NCBI RefSeq assembly: GCF_900602065.1
Contig: NZ_UWFN01000285.1
Location: forward strand, 1-64,000
DNA from: Pseudomonas viridiflava
GTDB lineage: Bacteria; Pseudomonadota; Gammaproteobacteria; Pseudomonadales; Pseudomonadaceae
DNA: 64,000 nt
Direction: 5' to 3'
How positions within the stretch are numbered: the first letter of the stretch is position 1; every line of letters begins with the position of its first letter. A program made the translations under genes and the position numbers. Positions 52,752 through 60,577 of the stretch are shown here, piece by piece. The notes under the pieces are model-generated. The model was not told the origin of the DNA. It saw nothing but the letters and a program-made list of their open reading frames with translations, and ran no database searches.

Positions 52752-54041
52752 GTGGAAGCACATTTGATGGAATGGCTGAATCTCAGCGTGCGCTGGATTC
52801 ACATGATTGTCGGCATCGCCTGGATTGGCGCATCGTTCTACTTTGTCTGGCTGGAGAACAACCTGAACCGGGTCAATCCGCGCGATGGTCTGTCCGGGGA
52901 TTTATGGGCCATTCACGGTGGCGGCATCTACCATCTCGAAAAATACAAACTCGCACCGCCGACCATGCCGGAGAACCTGCATTGGTTCAAATGGGAAGCC
53001 TATTTCACCTGGCTGTCGGGCGTTGCACTGCTGTGCGTGGTGTTTTACACCAACCCGACCCTTTATCTGCTTGCACCGGGCAGCAGCCTGTCGGGCATTG
53101 AAGGCGTAGCACTAGGGCTGGGTTCGCTGTTTGTCGGCTGGTTCGTTTACAGCTTTCTCTGCGATTCGGCGCTGGGCAAACGCCCCGCTCTGCTCGGGCT
53201 GATTCTGTTTGTACTGGTGATCGCTGCGGCCTACGGTTTCAGCAAAGTGTTCAGCGGTCGCGGGGCTTATCTGCATGTCGGCGCCATCATCGGCACGATC
53301 ATGGTCGGCAACGTGTTTCGCATTATCATGCCCGCTCAACGGGCCCTCGTTGCAGCGATTGCCGAGAACCGCACACCGGATCCCTCATTACCCGCCAAGG
53401 GCCTGCTGCGTTCACGCCACAACAACTACTTCACCCTGCCGGTGCTGTTCATCATGATCAGCAACCATTTCCCGAGCACTTACGGCAGCTCGTATAACTG
53501 GCTGATCCTGGCCGGGATCGGCGTGCTGGCGGTGCTGGTTCGCCATTATTTCAATACGCGGCACAACAGCCATAAATTCGCCTGGACCTTGCCAGTCGCG
53601 GCTCTGGGCATGATTTGTCTGGCTTACGTCACCGGCCCTGCGCCAATGCCAGAACCTGCGCCAGCCAGGATCGAGTATCAACCATTGCCGGGTACAGCAG
53701 TCGGCGGCTATCGCCATGACGAAGTTCGGCCAGCGCCACCTGCGGAACCTGTTGCCGACGTCGCTGCGGCTAATCAAGGCGTAGACTTCGGCAAGGTGCA
53801 GAGCGTGATTCATGAACGCTGTACGGTATGCCACTCTGCCAGGCCCACCAGCCAGTTGTTCAGCACTGCGCCTGCCGGTGTGATGTTCGACACCGCAGAA
53901 CAGATCAAACAAATGGCGCCGCGCATTCAGGCCCAGGCCGTCACCTCGCAGATCATGCCACTGGGCAACATCACCCAGATGACTCAGCAGGAAAGGGAGT
54001 TGATTGGAGCGTGGGTGACCACAGGTGCGCAGACCCACTGA
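52752..54041 (+). CDS. puuD: Membrane urate hydroxylase with cytochrome c domain
   Basis: 429 residues from GTG 52752, with GAGGT 7 bases upstream. The N-terminal part (about 1-300) has 7 or 8 membrane helices of the PuuD type, beginning Ser-Val-Arg-Trp-Ile-His-Met-Ile-Val-Gly-Ile-Ala-Trp-Ile-Gly. The C-terminal domain carries a haem c site, Cys357-Xaa-Xaa-Cys360-His361, and a later Met in Ile-Met-Pro-Leu-Gly-Asn as axial ligand. PuuD oxidises urate to 5-hydroxyisourate and hands electrons to the respiratory chain. Maturation of its haem would use the Ccm system, part of which lies at 62357. Confidence 0.94.
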   Translation: MEAHLMEWLNLSVRWIHMIVGIAWIGASFYFVWLENNLNRVNPRDGLSGDLWAIHGGGIYHLEKYKLAPPTMPENLHWFKWEAYFTWLSGVALLCVVFYTNPTLYLLAPGSSLSGIEGVALGLGSLFVGWFVYSFLCDSALGKRPALLGLILFVLVIAAAYGFSKVFSGRGAYLHVGAIIGTIMVGNVFRIIMPAQRALVAAIAENRTPDPSLPAKGLLRSRHNNYFTLPVLFIMISNHFPSTYGSSYNWLILAGIGVLAVLVRHYFNTRHNSHKFAWTLPVAALGMICLAYVTGPAPMPEPAPARIEYQPLPGTAVGGYRHDEVRPAPPAEPVADVAAANQGVDFGKVQSVIHERCTVCHSARPTSQLFSTAPAGVMFDTAEQIKQMAPRIQAQAVTSQIMPLGNITQMTQQERELIGAWVTTGAQTH

Positions 54042-54056
54042 TCTCTGGCCGAACTA

Positions 54057-54133
54057 ACTGTAGGAGCTGCCGAAGGCTGCGATGGCAATCTTCCTGGTAC
54101 ACCGCCATCGCAGCCTTCGGCAGCTCCTACAGT
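54057..54133. repeat. REP pair, GTAGGAGCTGCCGAAGGCTG family (copy 4)
   Basis: Exact inverted arms at both ends, 15 bases after the puuD stop, with the palindromic core extended by TGGC/GCCA. Probably the end of the purine operon. Confidence 0.9.
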
Positions 54134-54276
54134 GAGTGCATACAACCTCCATCCACGCCCCACAATTGTTCGCCCTGCCCTGTCCCAGAGCACTTGCACG
54201 AAACTTCCCCAGCCAATATCCTCCGCCGCCGCGTTAAAACCCGCCGTGTTGCGATGCTGACTGAACAGACAACTTA

Positions 54277-54292
54277 CTGACCGACCGGTCAA
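54277..54292. promoter_or_regulatory. RutR-like palindrome upstream of tsx
   Basis: CTGACCG-AC-CGGTCAA matches the E. coli RutR site TTGACCA-N2-TGGTCAA at 11 of 14 defined positions, and the inner changes are symmetric (A to G paired with T to C). It lies about 120 bases above the expected tsx start of transcription. A RutR-like gene is at 56671. Confidence 0.5.
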
Positions 54293-54372
54293 GTGTCATG
54301 TTTTCTGAAAAAAGCCTCAATCGACCGCAAAAAATGCAGCCGATAGCACTTTCGTGCGCTTTTCAATCAGCG

Positions 54373-54406
54373 TTGGCTCAGCTCTTGCTATGTAGTCAAA
54401 GTTGAC
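54373..54406 (+). promoter_or_regulatory. Candidate sigma-54 promoter of tsx with overlapping inverted repeat
   Basis: TTGGCTC (54373-54379) and TTGCT (54385-54389) have the correct 10-base GG-to-GC gap. Immediately downstream, GTCAA-AG-TTGAC (54395-54406) is an inverted repeat over the expected start site, a position suited to a repressor. Confidence 0.5.
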
Positions 54407-54490
54407 CAAACAGACATGTTTTAACTGCGAAAAAGGTGCCTACAAAAGAGCACCCAAAAAGACCATATCGATCCATCAGGGGAGCATTGA

Positions 54491-55276
54491 ATGAACCGTA
54501 TTATTTCCAGCGCGATAGTTGCCGGCAGCCTGCTGGCGTCCGGGCAAAGCATGGCCGACGGCTTGCTGCAATGGCAGAGCAACAGCCTGACTTATCTGAA
54601 CGGTCGCGACTTCACAGTCAACCCGTCAAATCAGCAAACCTTCACCTTCGAACATGCTGACGGCTGGAAATACGGCGATAACTTTCTGTTCATCGACAAG
54701 ATTTTCTACAACGGTAAAGGCGACGCCACCAACGGCGATAACACCTACTACGGCGAGATCTCCCCGCGCCTGTCCATGGGCAAGATCTTTGGTCAGAAAT
54801 TCGAGTTCGGCCCGATTTCCGATGTCTTGCTGGCGGCCACTTACGAGTTCGGCGAAGGCGACAACGAGTCCTACCTGATCGGTCCAGGCTTTGACCTGAA
54901 CATCCCGGGCTTTGATTACTTCCAGTTGAACTTCTACAAGCGTTACACCGATGGTCACCGCGCGGGCTACGGCGCCTGGCAGGTCACGCCCGTCTGGTCG
55001 TACACGATCCCGGTGGGTAAATCCGACATCCTGATCGACGGTTTCATTGACTGGGTGGTGGACAACAAGTCCGATCACAACGGCGAATACAAATCCAACG
55101 TGCACTTCAACCCGCAGATCAAATATGACCTGGGCAAGGCAATCAATTTGCCTGAGCGCCAACTGTATGTAGGTATTGAATACGATTACTGGTCAGACAA
55201 ATACGGCATTGAAGACACCAAGTTCTTTGATACCAACCAGAACACCGCAAGTTTGCTGGTGAAAGTGTTCTTCTGA
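54491..55276 (+). CDS. Outer-membrane nucleoside channel, Tsx/OmpK family
   Basis: 261 residues with a signal peptide (1-22, ending Ser-Met-Ala). The mature part is beta-strand rich with many aromatic residues and ends in Phe, as outer-membrane barrels do. Segments such as Trp-Lys-Tyr-Gly-Asp-Asn-Phe-Leu-Phe-Ile-Asp, Tyr-Gly-Glu-Ile-Ser-Pro-Arg-Leu-Ser and Gly-Ala-Trp-Gln-Val-Thr-Pro-Val-Trp match the Tsx/OmpK family. It lies directly after the purine genes, so uptake of nucleosides is a fitting role. A REP pair follows the stop. Confidence 0.9.
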   Translation: MNRIISSAIVAGSLLASGQSMADGLLQWQSNSLTYLNGRDFTVNPSNQQTFTFEHADGWKYGDNFLFIDKIFYNGKGDATNGDNTYYGEISPRLSMGKIFGQKFEFGPISDVLLAATYEFGEGDNESYLIGPGFDLNIPGFDYFQLNFYKRYTDGHRAGYGAWQVTPVWSYTIPVGKSDILIDGFIDWVVDNKSDHNGEYKSNVHFNPQIKYDLGKAINLPERQLYVGIEYDYWSDKYGIEDTKFFDTNQNTASLLVKVFF

Positions 55277-55289
55277 TCCGTGCACGCAT

Positions 55290-55363
55290 TTGTAGGAGCT
55301 GCCGAAGGCTGCGAAAACGGTATGTCAGGCATATTGAATCGCAGCCTGCGGCAGCTCCTACAA
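55290..55363. repeat. REP pair, GTAGGAGCTGCCGAAGGCTG family (copy 5)
   Basis: Inverted arms with one change (GCCTGCGGC) lie 13 bases after the tsx stop and before the convergent small gene ending at 55375. Confidence 0.9.
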
Positions 55364-55374
55364 GGTTTGGCGTA

Positions 55375-55590
55375 TTACTCCCACGGCAACGGCTTACCCG
55401 CCCGCACTTTCGAGTTGATCGCACGCAGCAACTCCAATGGATCACTCTCGGTTTGAGCGTGGCTTTGTTCATCGACCCAGGCCGACACCTGCTTGCGATC
55501 CAGACCGGGCCGCAAATGCAGGATCTCTACCAACTGGCGCTCACATTGCTGGGCATACGCGACAACACTTGAAAACAATGGGCTATTCAT
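55375..55590 (-). CDS. Small hypothetical protein, 71 residues
   Basis: A soluble, helical, mixed-charge protein with no recognised motif and no clear ribosome site. Its position 16 bases after DUF808 on the same strand, together with a natural end before the REP pair, supports a real gene. An N-terminal helix with Val-Ala-Tyr-Ala-Gln-Gln-Cys and a C-terminal Arg-Ala-Ile-Asn-Ser-Lys stretch are all that can be described. Confidence 0.5.
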   Translation of the reverse strand: MNSPLFSSVVAYAQQCERQLVEILHLRPGLDRKQVSAWVDEQSHAQTESDPLELLRAINSKVRAGKPLPWE

Positions 55591-55606
55591 TCAAGTCGAC
55601 CCGCCA

Positions 55607-56515
55607 TCAGGCTCGGATGAGTTTCCAGACTTTCCCCGCCACTGTGACCAGCAGCAGGACCAATGCTCCTGCGATGATACCGGCGACTGCGTCCAGCAGA
55701 GTAGGCACAACCATCGAAAAACCACCGACCGTTTGGGCCGCATGCTCTGTTACGCCCTCAATCCAGTGATGAGCAGCAGGCACACCATGGGTGAGAATCC
55801 CGCCGCCGACCATGAACATCGCGGCAGTGCCGACGATGGAAAGGATTTTCATCAATACCGGCGCCAGCCACAGTAATGCTGAACCACAACGTTGAACGGC
55901 CGACTTGGCGCTTTTCTTCAGATAAAGACCAAGGTCGTCCAGTTTGACGATGCCCGCCACCAGGCCGTAAACGCCCAAGGTAATCAACACCGCAACGATC
56001 ACCAGCACGCCAACCTGGTCCAGAAACGGTCGCGTGGACACGACGCCAAGTGCCAGCACGATGATTTCTGCCGAGAGAATAAAGTCCGTACGGACCGCAC
56101 CTTTGATGCGCTCCTTCTCGAAGGCAACCATGTCCACGTTTTTATCAGTCGCAGCTTCCTTGCGTTGCTGACGCTGCTGCGCGGTCTCGGGATGCAGCCA
56201 TTTATGAGAGATTTTCTCGAAACCTTCGAAACACAGGTAGGCGCCGCCAATCATCAACAATGGCAAGATCGCCCACGGTGCGAAGGCGCTGATCAATAAT
56301 GCGGCAGGCACCAGAATCGCTTTATTGATCAGAGATCCCTTCGCCACCGCCCATACCACGGGCAGTTCGCGGTCGGCAGAAACACCGGTGACCTGTTGCG
56401 CGTTGAGTGCCAGGTCATCCCCCAGCACCCCGGCGGTTTTCTTTGCAGCCAGAGAGACATCGTCGAGCAGCGTCGCGATGTCATCCAGTAGGGTCAGCAA
56501 GCTTCCAGCAGCCAC
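55607..56515 (-). CDS. DUF808 family inner-membrane protein
   Basis: 302 residues. The GTG at 56515 is chosen: AAGGAT lies 7 bases upstream and the protein then begins with Ala-Ala-Gly-Ser-Leu-Leu-Thr-Leu-Leu-Asp-Asp-Ile-Ala, the family N terminus; the frame extends to 56587 without family features. About six hydrophobic segments are seen. Conserved Asp-Asp-Val-Ser and Val-Leu-Gly-Asp-Asp-Leu-Ala-Leu-Asn-Ala segments are typical. The family's function is unknown. Confidence 0.88.
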   Translation of the reverse strand: MAAGSLLTLLDDIATLLDDVSLAAKKTAGVLGDDLALNAQQVTGVSADRELPVVWAVAKGSLINKAILVPAALLISAFAPWAILPLLMIGGAYLCFEGFEKISHKWLHPETAQQRQQRKEAATDKNVDMVAFEKERIKGAVRTDFILSAEIIVLALGVVSTRPFLDQVGVLVIVAVLITLGVYGLVAGIVKLDDLGLYLKKSAKSAVQRCGSALLWLAPVLMKILSIVGTAAMFMVGGGILTHGVPAAHHWIEGVTEHAAQTVGGFSMVVPTLLDAVAGIIAGALVLLLVTVAGKVWKLIRA

Positions 56516-56561
56516 GGTCAATATCCTTGAGCAATCGTAAGTGATCACTATAGAGGTGCCG

Positions 56562-56594
56562 TTGCGCAATTGATTCACCATCAACATTGCGCAA
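56562..56594. promoter_or_regulatory. Twin TTGCGCAA palindromes between DUF808 and the RutR-like gene
   Basis: TTGCGCAAT (56562-56570) and ATTGCGCAA (56586-56594) are perfect inverted copies around 15 bases; the 8-base core is itself a palindrome, repeated 25 bases apart. The spacer holds TTGAT/ATCAA. A two-site operator for the TetR protein or for DUF808 is plausible. Confidence 0.4.
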
Positions 56595-56670
56595 ATGGCT
56601 AATCTTGAGAGGCCCGTGAAGCCGGTGCTACCATGCGCAACCGCCTATCGGGCAAGGAAACCTCTGGTTT

Positions 56671-57276
56671 ATGAGCAGTATTCGCGAGCGCAACAAAGAG
56701 CTGATCCTGCGTGCAGCCAGTGAGGAGTTCGCCGACAAAGGCTTTGCCGCCAGTAAAACCAGCGATATCGCAGCGAAGGCTGGCGTACCCAAGCCCAACG
56801 TCTATTACTACTTCAAGTCCAAGGAAAACCTCTATCGCGAGGTGCTCGAAAGCATCATCGAGCCAATCCTGCGGGCCTCCACGCCCTTCAATCGCGATGG
56901 CGTACCTGCCGAGGTGCTCAGCGCTTACATTCGCTCGAAGATAATCATCTCTCGCGACCTGCCCTTCGCCTCCAAGGTGTTTGCCAGCGAAATCATGCAT
57001 GGCGCGCCACACCTGTCTGCGCAGCAGGTGGAGCAACTCAACGGCCAGGCCAAACACAATATCGAGTGCATCCAGGGCTGGATAGACGACGGGTTGATTG
57101 CCCCCGTGGACCCTCATCACCTGATGTTCACGATCTGGGCCGCGACCCAGACCTACGCCGATTTCGACTGGCAGATATCGACCGTCACCGGCAAGACGAA
57201 GCTGGATGACAGCGATTACGAAGCAGCGACCCAGACGATTATCCGGCTGGTGCTCAAAGGCTGCGCTCCGGATTGA
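56671..57276 (+). CDS. TetR family regulator, RutR-like
   Basis: 201 residues. The N-terminal helix-turn-helix (about 10-55) has Thr-Ser-Asp-Ile-Ala-Ala-Lys-Ala-Gly-Val-Pro-Lys-Pro-Asn-Val-Tyr-Tyr-Tyr-Phe. The ligand domain matches RutR, the pyrimidine-sensing regulator, in Ile-Ile-Ser-Arg-Asp, Glu-Ile-Met-His-Gly-Ala-Pro, Trp-Ala-Ala-Thr-Gln-Thr-Tyr-Ala-Asp-Phe and the final Val-Thr-Gly-Lys segment. RutR of E. coli binds uracil and thymine and controls pyrimidine and purine use. The nearby tsx gene carries a RutR-like site. The ligand here is inferred from homology. Terminated by the hairpin at 57399. Confidence 0.88.
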   Translation: MSSIRERNKELILRAASEEFADKGFAASKTSDIAAKAGVPKPNVYYYFKSKENLYREVLESIIEPILRASTPFNRDGVPAEVLSAYIRSKIIISRDLPFASKVFASEIMHGAPHLSAQQVEQLNGQAKHNIECIQGWIDDGLIAPVDPHHLMFTIWAATQTYADFDWQISTVTGKTKLDDSDYEAATQTIIRLVLKGCAPD

Positions 57277-57282
57277 ATAGTT

Positions 57283-57359
57283 CTTGTAGGAGCTGCCGAA
57301 GGCTGCGAAGGCACTGCTCCTGACACACTGCTGTTCGCAGCCTTCGGCAGCTCCTGCAA
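57283..57359. repeat. REP pair, GTAGGAGCTGCCGAAGGCTG family (copy 6)
   Basis: Inverted arms 6 bases after the TetR stop; the right arm has one change (CTGCAAAG). A separate terminator follows 40 bases later. Confidence 0.9.
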
Positions 57360-57398
57360 AGGGATGTACGAAAGACAACTCCATTTCTCGCAGACAAC

Positions 57399-57424
57399 AA
57401 AAAACCCGCCGAAGCGGGTTTTTT
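57399..57424 (+). terminator. Rho-independent terminator after the TetR gene
   Basis: A perfect 11-base stem (57399-57409 with 57414-57424) with the tetraloop CGAA, a six-A run before and six T after. It could act in both directions. Confidence 0.92.
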
Positions 57425-57619
57425 GTATGACCATTCCGACATCCTGTCAGTAGCCGTCCTGGCAATGGTCGATCATCCTTGATCCCGAAGCGCTTCCTTC
57501 GCTGCGGTGATGGATCCAATCTAGCGCTCAAATGTGACAGTTCATAGAGCGAAATTCCCCTCCTCGTGTAAGCCTTTCGCTATACCGAACAATATTTAGA
57601 GAAAATTCCTACCGCCGAC

Positions 57620-57646
57620 TCAGGTTTATCCTTTCAGCGCCGACAT
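57620..57646 (+). promoter_or_regulatory. FliA (sigma-28) promoter of the chemoreceptor gene
   Basis: TCAGGTTT (57620-57627), an 11-base spacer, and GCCGACAT (57639-57646) match the flagellar sigma-28 consensus TAAAGTTT-N11-GCCGATAA at 12 of 16 positions with exact spacing. It lies 129 bases before the receptor start. Confidence 0.65.
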
Positions 57647-57774
57647 CCACTTTAGTAGCGATAGGCTAGACGGCAAGCATCAAAAGGCTATCATCGGCTC
57701 AGGACTCGCCTTCCCAGCGAACCCATGGCGCAAAGCGTTCGAAACAATAAAAAAATAAAACGGAGCAACCGGTC

Positions 57775-59406
57775 ATGACTATGCGCAGCTTATCCATCAG
57801 CCGAAGACTCTGGCTGATCCTCGTCGTCTCCGTACTGATGCTGTTTATCCTGGCAGCCGCCATGCTCAAACAAGTGCATACGGATCTTTATGCCGCCAAG
57901 GCGGAAAAGACCATGCATGTGGTGCAGAGCGCCAGCGGCATCCTTGAGTATTACCAAGGCCTTGAAACCGCAGGCACGCTAACCCGCGATGCCGCGCAGA
58001 AACAGGCGCTGGATGCTATTCGGGGTATGCGCTACAACAAGGACGATTACTTCTGGATCAACGATATGCGTCCAGTGATGATCATGCACCCCATGAATGC
58101 CAAGCTGGTCGGTCAGGATTTGTCGGCGATAAAGGACCCGGACGGTTTCGCGGTGTTCAACGAAATGGTTGCCGTGGCCAAGGAAAAAGGCGCAGGCATG
58201 ATCCAGTATCGCTGGCCCAAGCCAGGCGCCAGTGAGCCAGTGCGAAAAATCTCCTACGTTAAACTGTTCGCGCCTTGGGGCTGGATTCTGGGCTCAGGTG
58301 TGTACGTCGACGACGTAAAAGCAGAATTTCAGCAGCAGACAATCAATGCAGCACTGTTCAGCCTGGCAATCATCGCAGTCATGGCGCTGTTGGTGATCCT
58401 CATCGCGCGCAGCATCGTCCGTCCGCTTCGTGACTCCGTACAAGCCATGGCCAACATTGCCAGTGGTGAAAGTGATCTGACGCGCACCCTGGAAACAGAG
58501 GGCAACGACGAAATCACTCAACTGGCCAGACATTTCAACGCCTTCACCGCCAAGCTGCGCGGCGTCGTCACCCAATTGCAAGCGTCTGCCAACGGCCTCG
58601 AAAAAGCGTCCTCAGATCTGGGCATCAGCGCTGAACAAGCTCAGGCTCGCAGCCAGCAACAGTCCCAGCAAATGGAGCTGGTGGCCACCGCCGTCAACGA
58701 GGTGACCTATGGCGTGCAGGACGTTGCCAAGAACGCCGAGCACGCGGCCAACGAGATGCGTGATGCCGAATCCCAGGCGCACCAAGGGCAGGTCAATATC
58801 GACAGCAGCCTGCGTCAGATCGATCACCTGTCCGGGACAATCAATCAGGCGGTTGAAGTCATTCGCACGCTGTCTTCGGAAAGCACCCAGATTGGTGGCG
58901 TTCTCGAAGTGATAAGCTCGATCGCTGAACAAACCAACCTGCTGGCGCTGAACGCCGCAATTGAGGCCGCGCGCGCCGGGGAACAGGGTCGCGGCTTTGC
59001 GGTGGTCGCCGATGAAGTCCGCCTGCTCGCCCAACGCACCCAAAAGTCGACGGCCGAAATTCAGGGCATGATCGAACGCCTGCAGACGCACTCTGATGCA
59101 GCGGTCAAAGTCATCGCCGACAGCAGCCGCTCATCACAGTTGACCATTGAGCAGGCCAATCAAGCCGGGCAAAGTCTGACGTCGATCAGCCAGGCGTTGC
59201 GCAACCTCAACAGCCTCAATGCATCGATTGCCAGCGCCACACTGCAGCAATCCCATGTGGTCGAAGACATCAATCAGAACGTTACTCAGGCGGCGCAACT
59301 GTCGCAAAGCACCACCATGGCAGCCGAGCAGTCCACCGGCGCGAGCGCGCACTTGCGGGAGATGAGCGAGCAGTTGAACGGGCTGTTGCGGCAGTTCAGG
59401 GTTTAG
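57775..59406 (+). CDS. Methyl-accepting chemotaxis protein with single Cache domain
   Basis: 543 residues; ATG 57775, with a second in-frame ATG at 57781. Membrane helix 1 is about 13-33. The periplasmic sCache-type domain (about 35-185) has the conserved Tyr-Phe-Trp-Ile-Asn-Asp-Met and Met-His-Pro segments, suggesting small organic-acid ligands. Membrane helix 2 is near 190-210, then HAMP and the signalling region with Glu-Gln-Thr-Asn-Leu-Leu-Ala-Leu-Asn-Ala-Ala-Ile-Glu-Ala-Ala. A FliA promoter upstream ties it to the flagellar regulon. The ligand is not known. Confidence 0.93.
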   Translation: MTMRSLSISRRLWLILVVSVLMLFILAAAMLKQVHTDLYAAKAEKTMHVVQSASGILEYYQGLETAGTLTRDAAQKQALDAIRGMRYNKDDYFWINDMRPVMIMHPMNAKLVGQDLSAIKDPDGFAVFNEMVAVAKEKGAGMIQYRWPKPGASEPVRKISYVKLFAPWGWILGSGVYVDDVKAEFQQQTINAALFSLAIIAVMALLVILIARSIVRPLRDSVQAMANIASGESDLTRTLETEGNDEITQLARHFNAFTAKLRGVVTQLQASANGLEKASSDLGISAEQAQARSQQQSQQMELVATAVNEVTYGVQDVAKNAEHAANEMRDAESQAHQGQVNIDSSLRQIDHLSGTINQAVEVIRTLSSESTQIGGVLEVISSIAEQTNLLALNAAIEAARAGEQGRGFAVVADEVRLLAQRTQKSTAEIQGMIERLQTHSDAAVKVIADSSRSSQLTIEQANQAGQSLTSISQALRNLNSLNASIASATLQQSHVVEDINQNVTQAAQLSQSTTMAAEQSTGASAHLREMSEQLNGLLRQFRV

Positions 59407-59455
59407 TAACGGGCTTATGCACCTATGGGAGATTTCATGTTTGTGTGCAATCTCC

Positions 59456-59549
59456 CGTGGGAGCGAATTCATTCGCGAAAGGGACGGTACATCCGCAGTT
59501 TATGTATCGTCTGAAATACCGCCTTCCCGAATAAATTCGGTCCCACAGG
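59456..59549. repeat. Compound repeat, GTGGGAGCGAATTCATTCGCGAA family (copy D)
   Basis: Begins GTGGGAGCGAATTCATTCGC and ends GGTCCCACAGG. Its right half (59500-59540) is nearly identical to that of copy A (30200-30240). It lies 50 bases after the chemoreceptor stop. Confidence 0.8.
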
Positions 59550-59644
59550 TCCATCATGAGCTTGAGACCATGGCCAACCTCTGAGTGCAGGCCGGCCCCT
59601 GAAAATCTGCGTAGACTGCTCCGATCTTCAATTCGGAATCCACC

Positions 59645-60478
59645 ATGGACAGCACCATCAGCCGCCGCGAACAGTTACGCATTGTCATCTTCCAGACCGA
59701 TACCCCTGCCGGAAGGCGCTTTGACAAAACGTTGCTGGTGGTCATCCTTTGCAGCCTGATTGTCGTCGTTCTCGACAGCATTCCCGCCGTCCATACCCAC
59801 TATGGAAACTGGCTGGCATACGCGGAATGGGCGTTCACTGCGGTATTCATCGTTGAATACCTGCTGCGTCTGTATTGCTCGCCACAGCCGATGAAATACG
59901 CATTCAGCTTCTACGGGCTGGTGGACCTGTTGGCCATTGTGCCTGGCATCCTCGCGATCTATTACAGCGATGCCCAATACCTGCTAATCGTGCGGGTAAT
60001 CCGGATGCTGCGGATTTTCCGTGTGCTCAAACTCAGCCCTTATCTAAAACAGGCCAATTACCTGCTTTCAGCACTGCGTGGCAGCAAACAGAAGATCATC
60101 GTGTTTCTGCTCAGCGTCTCTACACTGGTGGTGGTGTTTGGCACACTGATGTACGTGATCGAAGGTCCCGAGCATGGCTTCACCAGCATTCCGAAAGGCA
60201 TCTATTGGGCCATTGTCACCCTGACCACCGTGGGCTACGGCGACATTGTGCCCAAGACTGCAGTCGGGCAGATGCTCTCGGCACTGGTGATGATTACCGG
60301 TTACTCGATCATCGCCGTGCCCACCGGGATCTTCACTGCCGAGCTGGCTACGGCCATGCGCGGCGAACAGCTCAAACACGATTGCCCGGTGTGCGCCAAG
60401 AACAGCCATGAACACGGCGCGGCGTTTTGCTCGCGTTGCGGCAACGCGCTGTTCCCGCGGGTTGAAAATAAGGCATAA
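59645..60478 (+). CDS. Voltage-gated-type potassium channel with C-terminal zinc ribbon
   Basis: 277 residues with six membrane helices of the Kv plan. Helix S4 carries regularly spaced arginines (Arg-Val-Ile-Arg-Met-Leu-Arg-Ile-Phe-Arg-Val-Leu-Lys), the pore has Thr-Thr-Val-Gly-Tyr-Gly-Asp (selectivity filter, about 195-201), and S6 follows. The cytoplasmic tail ends in a zinc ribbon (Cys-Pro-Val-Cys then Cys-Ser-Arg-Cys). It moves potassium across the inner membrane; the ribbon could tune gating or assembly. A single gene. Confidence 0.92.
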   Translation: MDSTISRREQLRIVIFQTDTPAGRRFDKTLLVVILCSLIVVVLDSIPAVHTHYGNWLAYAEWAFTAVFIVEYLLRLYCSPQPMKYAFSFYGLVDLLAIVPGILAIYYSDAQYLLIVRVIRMLRIFRVLKLSPYLKQANYLLSALRGSKQKIIVFLLSVSTLVVVFGTLMYVIEGPEHGFTSIPKGIYWAIVTLTTVGYGDIVPKTAVGQMLSALVMITGYSIIAVPTGIFTAELATAMRGEQLKHDCPVCAKNSHEHGAAFCSRCGNALFPRVENKA

Positions 60479-60491
60479 GCAAATGCCTTTT
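60470..60491 (+). terminator. Short terminator at the potassium-channel stop
   Basis: A 7-base stem (60470-60476 with 60483-60489) overlaps the stop codon and is followed by four T. Weak but well placed. Confidence 0.55.
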
Positions 60492-60577
60492 AAGTCTTTA
60501 AGGGCGTATGCCTGCCCGGCTATAGTCGCGGGCATTACGCCATCAATGTCTGTACATCCACAAAAAGGAATTGCGCA

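Larger units (their letters stand above)
54042..54490. other. 449-base gap upstream of tsx, with REP pair and control sites
   Basis: No gene is present. It holds a REP pair (54057-54133), a RutR-like palindrome (54277-54292), and a sigma-54-like promoter followed by an inverted repeat (54373-54406). The stretch 54300-54480 is AT-rich. Confidence 0.5.
57277..57774. other. 498-base gap with REP, terminator and a FliA promoter
   Basis: It contains a REP pair (57283-57359), a strong terminator (57399-57424) and a sigma-28 promoter for the chemoreceptor (57620-57646). No gene is present. Confidence 0.6.
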
